From NCBI GenBank assembly GCA_020466095.1, contig CM035807.1, positions 48,287,004 to 48,351,003 of the forward strand: 64,000 bases of DNA, in the 5' to 3' direction. Position 1 is the stretch's first letter, and each line of letters starts with the position of its first letter. Of this stretch, positions 55,004 to 64,000 are shown piece after piece. The notes below the pieces were generated by a model that did not search any database, had not been told where the DNA came from, and saw nothing but the letters and a program-made list of their open reading frames with translations. The position numbers were made by a program, and so were the translations under genes. Source of the DNA: Chlorops oryzae (lineage: Eukaryota > Arthropoda > Insecta > Diptera > Chloropidae).

Positions 55004-56268
55004 CTATTTGTGAGTTTTTAGTTTTAGCTGCGACTTTGGGTCACTTTTTTTGTCTTTGGAGAATATTCTTAGCTTTAAGTCCTCTCTTACTTGTGATGTC
55101 AGAAGCTCTGTATGTGTTGTGCTAGCGATGAGTATATGCTGTTGTGCGTTGAGGGAGGTATTCATATCTACGTCGAGTTCGTCATCCGAAGAGATTGATG
55201 ACGTTTCTCGGTGGGTGGATTTTTGGGGCTTTGATGTGAAAGTATTGAGGTCATCGTATGTTAATGCTTTCCTTTTAGCTAGCGAGCTAGTGCTTGTGCT
55301 TGAGACAGGCCTAACTTCAGTTGTATTTAATGTGGTTTTGTTTTTAGATAATTGTGTGCTTGTGACTGACGGTGTGTTGTTGGTTGTGTTGTTTATGTTT
55401 TGAATATTCGAGTTAGTGACTATGCTGGAGTATTGATTAAGAGGATGAATGTGGCGGCTATTGTAGACAGATAGAGCTGTTTTGTGGTCAACTTTTTGCG
55501 TAACTTTGATTGCTGTTATTTCTTTTTGTTTGATGAAGCTGGGGCATTTTTTATCGAATGTGCTGTGAGATTTTTTTGTATTTCTGGTAGATTTCTGCAG
55601 TTTATACATGATGGCAGCTTGTTGCATTTTTCGTTCTCTGTTGTGTGTACCTCTTCGGAGCAATTCGGGCATAATTCTTCGCTTTTGCATGCTGGTGTAG
55701 GGTGGCCAAATCGGAGGCATTTTTTGCAGCGTAAAGGTAGCGGAATATATGTGCGGACGTATACTTGTTCATATCCTATCATTATGGTCTCTGGAATGTT
55801 GATTGTGTTGAACGTGATGATAATGAGTCCAGTTTCTTTAAGGTGTTCATCTTGTTTTTTCATAATTTTGCGAATTTCAGTAACCTTTTGGGATTTGAGT
55901 TCGTCTAATATTTCATTTTCGGGTATATTACGAAGTTCATTAGAATATATTACACCTTTTGAGAAATTTAGCGTTTTATGTTCAATTGATGTAACTGATA
56001 TGTGTCCAATATTGGTTGATTTTAGTAGTTTTTTTGCTTGAGTTGTGTTTTTTGTTTTTATTAGGAGAGTCCCCGCTCTTGTTTTTTTACATGTTTCCAC
56101 TTCACCACCAACTGTATAGTCTATTGATTTTTTTATTAAGAAGGGAGAAACATTTTCGAATGAGTCACCATCGGTTCTGCTGATTGTGATGAATTTCGGT
56201 TCATTAAATGCGTCTTTATTGTAATTTGTTGTTGCAAAGAGTTTGTTTATGTCAGGTGGCTTCGCCAT
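55004..56268 (-). pseudogene. I-like LINE ORF1 with one frameshift (copy 2)
   Basis: Same protein as at 38623-39887, with the same T7 frame break (near 55571). It is followed on the minus strand by a 159-bp spacer and ORF2. Confidence 0.8.
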
Positions 56269-56998
56269 GGTAGAGTTTAAAGAGAGGCTCTCTATGGAGC
56301 ACGCTATTGCAGTTGCTTTTGATCTTTGTTTTTTCCTCTCTTTTTTCCGTAAGTTTTTGATAACAATAAATTTGAGTTGGTTTGTTTTTGTGATTTATGC
56401 AATTGAGAACTGGAATGCTATTCTTCCGTAAAAGTGTTTTCGCGTCTTTGCTTTAAGAAGATCGGTTCAGGTTGCTTGAAATTTTGTTTGTTTTACAAAT
56501 ATTTTGATTTTTTTTTAAACATTACACAAATACATTTATGTATTTTTCGGAAAGGTATGCCAGTAATATGGCAACCAATTTACACTGAATTATTACAAGG
56601 AAAGTTGAGTTTTGAAAATAGGCACAAATGTCTGAATATTCGCACTCTTCCGAGAATCGAAACTCAACTAAAACACTTCATAGTATTGTGTGAATAGACC
56701 GAACGCATAAGGCGGCTGCTGTCAACTAATTTCGGTCAGTTCAATTCTGAGCAAAAGCGAACTGCACATGATATATTTTTAAATACAAAGGTAAAACTTA
56801 ATGGGCTTCTGCTTAGGTACGGTTTCAAATTAACCTACCCTGATTCCTTTAAGATCCCTTTACGTGTCAATATGCGAAATTTTTTCGTTGCCAAATTGCA
56901 AAGGTTGAGAGGGGAAAGGGCTGATACTCCAACTTTCTCAATATCCGAATTTTTTAATTGGGCCTCTAAAGCCAAAATAACAGAAGAGCCCAAAAAAA

Positions 56999-57979
56999 AT
57001 GTCAAATACAGTAGCGGATTTCCTGAATAATGAGGCAAAACTTTTGCAAGATTTTGATGGCAGTCCGGAGAACCTTCAGAGTTTCCTCGACGCCATTAAT
57101 TTAGTCAACTTACTAAAAGGCACGCATGGCGTGGCTATAACCATTATATCAAACGAAACCACCTAAGAGGCAGTGTCTGAAAGGCTAAAATCTGTTGTTA
57201 AAGGCGAAACACCAAAAGTTTTACAGGCAAAACTAATGGCTGCACGCCAAATTTCTAAATCAGCTAACTCCTACATTAAGAAAATAGAAGATTTGACAAA
57301 ATCCTTAACAGCCGCATACATTTGTAACGGTATGTCTCACAACATGGCTGAAAGATACTCCTCAGACTCTGCATTTAAAGCACTTGTGAAAAATGCATCA
57401 AACGACCGCGTTAAAAGCATCATGGAAAGTGGAAATTTCACTTCCATTAATGAGGTAGTCGCTCAATTCGTGGACTCCAGCACAGGTATGGCAAACAACA
57501 GCGCTTCAATAAATAACTTACGCACACGCCCATCACGCATGGGAAATTGGTTTCGTGGTCGAGGTCAAAGATATTTTACAGGTAACAGAGGTTACAATTC
57601 CTACCGGGGTCGGTATAGAGCCTTTTACCCCTCTTACAGCTCTAATCGTGGCAGAGATTATGGACGTAAAGCGAACCCGACACGGTACTGAATAGCCTAC
57701 TGAATTCATACGTACGTGTTCAGTATGTTTGCGTCGACACGTTACTGAATTCAGCCATTCAATACGGAAAATCAAAAACGATTTGGAATCGCTTCCGTCG
57801 TTGTGAGACGCATACACATTTATTTCACTAACACACATATAGCATTCAGTACGGAATTCAGTACCGTGTCGGGTTCGCTTAACAATTATAATAATCGAGG
57901 TGGTGCATCGAGAGAAACACCTCCCTCAAATCACGGTAGAGTTGCTAGTACGCAGGAACACGAGGTGCCCTCCCAGTGA
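56999..57979 (+). pseudogene. Gypsy gag with stop and MITE (copy 2)
   Basis: Same as 40618-41598, with the same internal TAA and the same MITE at 57670-57879. Confidence 0.75.
57670..57879. mobile_element. 210-bp TAA-flanked MITE (copy 2)
   Basis: Same element and target duplication as at 41289-41498, copied with the block. Confidence 0.92.
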
Positions 57980-58110
57980 ATATAATTCCTGGGAGGCTTC
58001 AGAAAACAAAATCATTAAAAACGACTAATACCAGTCAAACATTTTATTTAAAATTTAATTAAAATAGCTACATTTAATAACAACCATTTTTTAATAATAA
58101 TTTAAATACT

Positions 58111-58216
58111 TTTTTATTAGATACGGAGGCTGATATTTCGCTAATCAAAATTAATAACATTGCAAATCTAGATAATCTAAATGAATCATTCATAAGAAAC
58201 AAATCCGGAATATGAT
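58111..58216 (+). pseudogene. Gypsy protease remnant (copy 2)
   Basis: Same DTEAD-bearing fragment as at 41730. Confidence 0.65.
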
Positions 58217-58374
58217 CTGATATCGTTCAGTCTTGCGTTGATACTACAAACACCTTCTACTGCTTCCAAAAGAAACACCAAACGCATCGCTTAGGTTAAA
58301 ATTAGGTTTGATTAAACTTACTCATACTATATTTAAAAGGACATACAACTTCATATGTAGTAAGGATTCTCCAA

Positions 58375-59035
58375 ATGGAAAAAAACCGTTACCCGAAAAT
58401 ACTCCTCACTCGCTTAATAAACCTTCACCTAAATCGATTCTCGTCCAATGAATATAATTGGGTGTCTAAAATTAATGTCTTCCTGCAAGAAATAAATATG
58501 AGTCATTTGTGGGAAGAGCCCCACTTAGAGACCTGGATAAAAGAAAAACCTATAGCTTTTGACCGTTTAAATCATCGCCTAAAATTTCTGGACATCTTAA
58601 GCGCTTCAAGATCCAATGTAATGAATTGCAGAATATTAAAGCCACTGGATTGCACAATTGCGACTGTCAACAAAGATCGTAACCCGATTTTGTCTAAAAG
58701 GACAAGTTTACGCACTGGGACCAAATACTCCCTGCATCCTTTGTAATCATCAAGAAGGCGAAACGCTTGATCACTTTTTATGCGAGTGCCCAATTTATTC
58801 TGCAATTCGTAATCATTATTTGAGTCACATACTTAACATACATGGCATGAATAAGGCACACATATATAATCTTACTGATCCTTTATCAATCAAAGCTTTG
58901 TATTATTTTGTTGTAAATAGTTTAAAAAAAAGATCTTTTTTCTCAGTAAATAACTCTTTCACAGTACATCTAGCTCCTTACTCGTCGTCTTTTTTCCTGA
59001 TTCTTGTACTTTCCCTCTTAAACTTCTATGATTAA
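58375..59035 (+). pseudogene. LINE ORF2 C-terminal fragment (copy 2)
   Basis: Same as 41994-42654, including the frame change and the CCHC tail. Confidence 0.6.
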
Positions 59036-59125
59036 GATATTTTCTTCCTTTCTATGTATAAGCTCTGGTTTTCTCACAAAACCTCCTTCTGTTATAACTA
59101 ATTAAGTTTTAAGCGGAAGTAAAAT

Positions 59126-59796
59126 AAAATTTAATTGATTGACAGTCTTGCGGAATGGTAACTACAAATATCAAAATAAATAGATTTTTCCTTCAACATG
59201 ATTTCCACGTAGTAAAAATCGATTTTCCAATCCCCTACGACGAAATAATCGGTTTGGACACTAAAAAGAAGTACAATTCTCGAATACCATGGCACGGTCG
59301 CCACGGACATTTTGCGAGTTAGACCTGAGGAATTATCAAGTGAGTTGACTGTTGACATATTGGACGGCGCTAATGCAAGGATACTCTCAATACCAGCACG
59401 TTCCAAAGTTGTAAGAAAAATACCCATATGTTCGGAACGTGAGGAGGATTTCCTCGTTCCAAGTCAAATGTTATGCGATGGAGTCCTTATAGCAAACACG
59501 ATAGCGTCGGGGGTCAACCCATATGTAAGAATTTTTAATACAAATTCTACTAATATTTTCATAAAAGACTCAATAATAAAATTCGAAAACTTATCTGATA
59601 ACACAGTTTTTTCTAGCACAACCATCTTTTCAGATAGGAAACAAATTATTTTATCTTAACTGACAAACAAATTGCCCAGAACACGCGCAACGAGATTTGA
59701 TTAACGTGTGCACGGATTACACTGATATATTTTCATTGGAGGGTCAGAAAATTAGTATGAATAGCTTCTATCAACAGCGGTTAAAAATTAGAGAAG
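59126..59796 (+). pseudogene. Gypsy protease-RT linker fragment (copy 2)
   Basis: Same as 42745-43415. Confidence 0.6.
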
Positions 59797-60499
59797 GATG
59801 GTGTTGAAGTGAGAGGTGAATAAGGGCACGTACCTTTTAATTCCCACGATCGACGCGTTGACTCGGAGCTGATTTCCTGCCGATGTGGTGGCTTCTGCGG
59901 TCGTTTTATAAGTTTATTGCACGACGCGGAAGTTCATTTTAGCACGAGGGTTAAATTAAGAAAAAAAGAAACTAAACACACGCCTCTATGGCGACTTAAA
60001 CCGATATTATCTATAGAAATTGACATGGGTTCGTCCCTTTTTTGTTGTAAATTAAATCACTTAAACTTAGTTCTTTTAGTTCACGTTATGTTTTTAATTT
60101 ATTTGATGTTGCGAAACGGCGACGCGCGTGTTAGCGAAAATGATCAACGACTGCGCCGTCGTCGCTGGAGGTCGAACTGTTGAACGCGAGAGAGCTAAGG
60201 GTTTCGTTAAATCGGTTCGATTAAGGGCTCGCCCCCATAGCGGCTACGGAGAAAAACGGACAGATGGTATAATAGAACTATGAAATTCAAGCTACAATAG
60301 CCCAATTTTGCTCGTTCCGAAGAAGCCTTTGCTAAACAGTAATGAAAAAAGATGGCGACCGGAGGGGTCCTGAATGTACTACACTTGGACAAATTGGGTC
60401 ACTTAAATTATTCTACGGATTGTCACCGAGGGGGGGAGGGGGGGGGGGGGGGGGGTAAAAAGTAGTTAAAAAATGGTCACGTAGTTTGGACACGTCCCT
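59797..60499. other. Unrecognised CpG-richer insert with G18 run (copy 2)
   Basis: Same as 43416-44118. The G run has the same length. Confidence 0.5.
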
Positions 60500-60786
60500 A
60501 ATTCTATTCATCTTTCACATTTAACACGCAAAAGGGTTCCATTTTTGTGGACGAATGATTGCGAGATGGCTTTTCATTATTTTAAAACCTCTCTTGCAAG
60601 TCCAAGGATTTTGAAATACCCCGACTGCAAAAAGAAAATTTCTATAAGAACTGACGTCAGCAAGCTGGCATTCGGCGCTGTGCTCAGTCAGGAAATGACG
60701 ATATCCATCTTCCAGTGGCCTTCGCATCCAGAGCATTGACAACGGGAGAATCACACAAGGCCCCAATTGAGCAGGAATTACTGGCC
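60500..60786 (+). pseudogene. Gypsy RNase H fragment (copy 2)
   Basis: Same as 44119-44405, with the same one-base deletion. Confidence 0.7.
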
Positions 60787-61030
60787 ATACATTGGTAATG
60801 ATAACACTTGTTTACAGAATTTTAAACTTTCGTGAGGGCAGAGACGAAATGGTGGGTTTTGAGACTAAATTGGGTTTCGCTGATCACGAAAATGGCATCC
60901 GTTTATTTTTCCAAAGAATAATTTTTGAGATATACGCCAAAAACGTGTTTTTTGGTTGCTTTAGGAGATTTTGCCAAAATCTCAAAAACTACCCGCCTAA
61001 ATAACATAAAACTTTTTTGGTTTAAAGCAG

Positions 61031-61319
61031 ATTCTCTCCTTTGCAACGATACATCATTTGTTACAATCGGTGTCTTAGTTTTGTAAGCTATAGACAATTG
61101 AACTTGCAAAAGTTTGACTTTTTTGGGTTTTTTTAATATTCAAAAGCTCATTCTGCAAGTCTGCATCGCTTTATCTAATCAAATATTTTAAAACGCAAAT
61201 ATAATTTGCCTTGACAAAATCGCCGTTTGCATAATTTGAAAATTTTAAGAAATAAAGCGTATTTAAACGAAGCGGCCTTCTAGAAGACGGAAACGCGTTT
61301 CTTCTGCGGAGGAGAGAAT
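61031..61319. repeat. Terminal segment bounded by ATTCTCTCC inverted repeats (copy 2)
   Basis: Same as 44650-44938. Its right end is fused to the mariner. Confidence 0.5.
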
Positions 61320-61472
61320 GACACATAGATGGCGTCGCTAGTATTAAATGCATATAATTTTTATATAGTGGCAACCTTCAAATGATTCGTGTCAAAATTT
61401 GACGTCTGTAAGTCAATTAGTTTGTGAGATAGAGCGTCTTTTGTGAAGCAACTTTTGTTATTGTGCAAAAAA

Positions 61473-62520
61473 ATGGAAAAAAAGTAATTTCGTGTTTTGA
61501 TAAAATACTGTTTTCTGAAGGGAAAAAATACAGTGGAAGCAAAAACTTGGCTTGATAATAAGTTTCCGGACTCTGCCCCAGGAAAATCAACAATAATTGA
61601 TTGGTATGCAAAATTCAAGCGTGGTGAAATGAGCACGGAGGATGGTGAACGCAGTGGACGCCCGAAAGAGGTGGTTACCGACGAAAACATCAAAAAAATT
61701 CACAAAATGATTTTGAATGACCGTAAAATGAAGTTGATCGAGATAGCAGAGGCCTTACAGATATCAAAGGAACGTGTTGGTCATATCATTCATCAATAAT
61801 TGGATATGAAAAAGCTCTGTGCAAAATGGGTGCCGCGCGAGCTCACATTTGACCAAAAACAACAACGTGTTGATGATTCTGAGCGGTGTTTGCAGCTGTT
61901 AACTCGCAATACACCCGAGTTTTTGCGTCGATATGTGACAATGGATGAAACATGGCTCTATCACTACACTCCTGAGTCCAATCGACAGTCGGCTGAGTGG
62001 ACAGCGATCGGTGAACCGTCTCCGAAGCGTGGAAAGACTCAAAAGTCCGCTGGCAAAGTAATGGCCTCTGTTTTTTGGGATGGGCATGGAATAATTTTTA
62101 TCGATTATCTTGAGAAGGGAAAAAACCATCAACAGTGACTATTGTATGTCGTTATTGGAGCGTTTGAAGGTCGAAATCGCGGCAAAACGGCCCCATATGA
62201 AGAAGAAAAAAGTGTTGTTCCACCAAGACAACGCACCGTGCCACAAGTCATTGAGAACGATGGCAAAAATTCATGAATTAGGCTTCGAATTGCTTCCCCA
62301 CCCACCGTATTCTCCAGATCTGGCCCCCAGCGACTTTTTCTTGTTCTCAGACCTCAAAAGGATGCTCGCAGGGAAAAAATTTGGCTGCAATGAAGAGGTG
62401 ATCGCCGAAACTGAGGCCTATTTTGAGGCAAAACCGAAGGAGTACTACCAAAATGGTATCAAAAAATTGGAAGGTCGTTATAATCGTTGTATCGCTCTTG
62501 AAGGGAACTATGTTGAATAA
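61473..62520 (+). pseudogene. Mariner transposase pseudogene (irritans subfamily)
   Basis: The frame from ATG 61473 is about 348 codons long with Himar-like sequence throughout. An N-terminal helix-turn-helix DNA-binding domain includes KSTIIDWYAKFKRGEMS and ISKERVGHIIHQ. The DDE/D core has its three acidic residues in MDETW, HQDNAPCH and the DLAPSDFF motif (D34D spacing). Lesions are TAA at codon 5 (61485-61487), TAA just after HIIHQ (61797-61799) and a one-base insertion in an A run near 62120. Its cut-and-paste transposase would not be made. The acidic triad is intact, so inactivation is by nonsense and frameshift only. Confidence 0.93.
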
Positions 62521-62563
62521 TAAAAACGAATTTTGACAAAAAAACGTGTTTTTTTTTTTGTTA

Positions 62564-62589
62564 GACCGGGGACTTATCAGCCAACCTGT
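62564..62589 (+). repeat. Mariner 3' inverted terminal repeat
   Basis: AGACCGGGGACTTATCAGCC followed by AACCTGT; TA target at 62590-62591. Confidence 0.9.
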
Positions 62590-63803
62590 TATAAGCTCTG
62601 GTTTTCTCACAAAACCTCCTTCTGTTATAACTAATTAAGTTTTAAGCGGAAGTAAAATAAAATTTAATTGATTGACAGTCTTGCGGAATGGTAACTACAA
62701 ATATCAAAATAAATAGATTTTTCCTTCAACATGATTTCCACGTAGTAAAAATCGATTTTCCAATCCCCTACGACGAAATAATCGGTTTGGACACTAAAAA
62801 GAAGTACAATTCTCGAATACCATGGCACGGTCGCCACGGACATTTTGCGAGTTAGACCTGAGGAATTATCAAGTGAGTTGACTGTTGACATATTGGACGG
62901 CGCTAATGCAAGGATACTCTCAATACCAGCACGGGGGGTAAAAAGTAGTAAAAAATGGTTCACGTAGTTTGGACACGTTCCCTAATTCTATTCATCTTTC
63001 ACATTTAACACGCAAAAGGGTTCCATTTTTGTGGACGAATGATTGCGAGATGGCTTTTCATTATTTTAAAACCTCTCTTGCAAGTCCAAGGATTTTGAAA
63101 TACCCCGACTGCAAAAAGAAAATTTCTATAAGAACTGACGTCAGCAAGCTGGCATTCGGCGCTGTGCTCAGTCAGGAATATGACGATATCCATCTTCCAG
63201 TGGCCTTCGCATCCAGAGCATTGACAACGGGAGAATCACACAAGGCCCCAATTGAGCAGGAATTACTGGCCATACATTGGTAATGATAACACTTGTTTAC
63301 AGAATTTAAAACTTTCGTGAGGGCAGAGACGAAATGGTGGTTTTTAGACTAAATTGGGTTCGCTGATCACGAAAATGGCATCCGTTTATTTTTCCAAAGA
63401 ATAATTTTTGAGATATACGCCAAAAACGTGTTTTTTGGTTGCTTTAGGAGATTTTGCCAAAAATCTCAAAAACTACCCGCCTAAATAACATAAAACTTTT
63501 TTGGTTTAAAGCAGATTCTCTCCTTTGCAACGATACATCATTTGTTACAATCGGTGTCTTAGTTTGTAAGCTATAGACAATTGAACTTGCAAAAGTTTGA
63601 CTTTTTTGGGTTTTTTTAAATATTCAAAAGCTCATTCTGCAAGTCTGCATCGCTTTATTCTAATCAAATATTTTAAACGCAAATATAATTTGCCTTGACA
63701 AAATCGCCGTTTGCATAATTTGAAAATTTTAAGAAATAAAGCGTATTTAAACGAAGCGGCCTTCTAGAAGACGGAAACGCGTTTCTTCTGCGGAGGAGAG
63801 AAT
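62590..63803 (+). repeat. Third, internally deleted copy of the gypsy composite
   Basis: 62590-62933 matches 42676-43019. A 1050-bp deletion then removes the equivalent of 43020-44069, with the junction in the G run. 62934-63803 matches 44070-44938 with many one-base indels. It shares the right edge GGAGAGAAT with copies 1 and 2. Confidence 0.9.
62969..63283 (+). pseudogene. Gypsy RNase H fragment (third copy, frame open)
   Basis: The reading TRKRVPFLWTNDCEMAFHYF, AFGAVLSQEYDD and LPVAFASRALTTGESHKAP is continuous here, without the one-base deletion present in copies 1 and 2. It stops where the RNase H is truncated (AIHW, then TAA). It is older-looking in indels elsewhere but more intact in this frame. 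Confidence 0.7.
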
Positions 63804-64000
63804 TTGATTTCTTTTCCAATTTTCTGTACAAGAAGTATCTAGGTTCAATGGAGCGCAGTAAAAAGTCAAATCCCAAGACTTTTTGGTCTTTTCTTAATAG
63901 CAAACTTAAGGTCTCCTTAGCACTTAAGAAAAGCTTAAGTCTGTAAAGCATTTTAACAGTACAAATTTTAAGTGCTCCTTAAATAAGTTTTCAAATTAAT
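63804..64000. other. Unique AT-rich sequence at window end
   Basis: No gene or repeat supported. Confidence 0.4.

Larger units (their letters stand above)
50313..56450 (-). mobile_element. Near full-length I-like LINE (minus strand)
   Basis: ORF1 (three knuckles) and ORF2 (endonuclease, RT, RNase H, CCHC tail) in I-clade order, with a TAAA-rich 3' end at about 50313-50335 (minus strand). All frame breaks lie in homopolymer runs. A 454-bp TIR element interrupts the region after RNase H. From 54163 upwards it is inside the second 7157-bp duplicate. Confidence 0.82.
54163..61319. repeat. 7157-bp composite duplication, copy 2
   Basis: Direct copy of 37782-44938. Here the LINE portion is continuous with the full ORF2 on its left, so this copy shows the ancestral LINE context. 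Its right edge at 61319 abuts a mariner missing its 5' ITR. Confidence 0.95.
61320..62589 (+). mobile_element. Himar/irritans-type mariner missing its 5' ITR
   Basis: The 5' UTR begins GACACATAGATGGCGTCGCT, which in Himar-type elements directly follows the ITR. The ITR itself (about 29 bp) is absent, and the composite repeat ends here instead. The 3' ITR AGACCGGGGACTTATCAGCC continues CAACCTGT at 62564-62589 and is followed by TA, then by composite sequence equivalent to 42678. So the insertion target was the TA at 42676-42677 of a composite copy. Confidence 0.92.

Noticed and set aside
1..64000. CRISPR arrays, operons, ribosome binding sites, tRNA or rRNA genes
   Set aside because: None seen. 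The window is insect nuclear DNA, and the tandem repeats present are LINE 3' units, microsatellites or duplications.

Overview
The window is eukaryotic DNA, most likely from a higher fly (Brachycera, possibly a tephritid). The evidence is a Himar/irritans-type mariner, fly-style Jockey, I-like and LOA-like LINEs, BEL and Ty3/gypsy LTR elements, many TIR-bounded non-autonomous elements, AT-rich spacers, and two spliced exons that match asparagine-synthetase-domain protein ASNSD1 (Drosophila CG17486, which I recall as a heterochromatic gene). It reads like transposon-dense pericentromeric or intronic DNA. No bacterial-type genes, tRNA, rRNA or CRISPR were seen. The species is inferred, not shown.

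Layout. 1-4650 is a decayed BEL/Pao element: partial 5' LTR, truncated gag, a probable hAT-type insertion, and a frameshifted pol with most of the integrase deleted. It is fused in frame at about 4650 to a Ty3/gypsy element (4650-10804) with pol and 3' LTR but no 5' LTR or gag. 10805-13600 is AT-rich spacer with a degenerate tandem array and a MITE. 13653-14102 (minus strand) is the terminal exon of ASNSD1. The preceding exon lies at 20207-20390 and again at 26802-26985, because a 5.4 kb block is duplicated (19151-24540 and 25745-31136). The intron between holds two broken gypsy RT fragments, a 550 bp hAT-type element with a perfect 8 bp target duplication, a 413 bp TAA-flanked element and a foldback. 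A piggyBac-like 3' end sits between the two blocks.

31.3-36.9 kb is a Jockey-clade LINE with both ORFs open, a 4-nt ATGA overlap and a 73-bp hairpin repeat array that contains the ORF2 stop codon. 37.8-44.9 kb and 54.2-61.3 kb are two apparently identical 7157-bp copies of a composite: the 5' part of an I-like LINE joined to a rearranged gypsy element with a TAA-flanked MITE in its gag. Between them lie a decayed LOA-like LINE, a THAP-domain pseudogene, the 5' end of another LTR element with a small myristoylation-type single-pass ORF, and the 3' body of the I-like LINE carrying its own 454-bp TIR element. 61.3-62.6 kb is a dead mariner without its 5' ITR. 62.6-63.8 kb is a third, internally deleted copy of the gypsy composite.

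Functional reading. The only host gene supported is ASNSD1, of which only C-terminal synthetase-domain exons are present. Everything else is mobile DNA in nested and recombined states. The Jockey LINE is the only element here that looks coding-competent from the sequence. I did not find a convincing new cellular system. The most unusual signals are the BEL-gypsy fusion, the LINE 3' repeat array, the long identical duplications (which may be assembly artefacts) and several uncatalogued TIR elements with clear target duplications.
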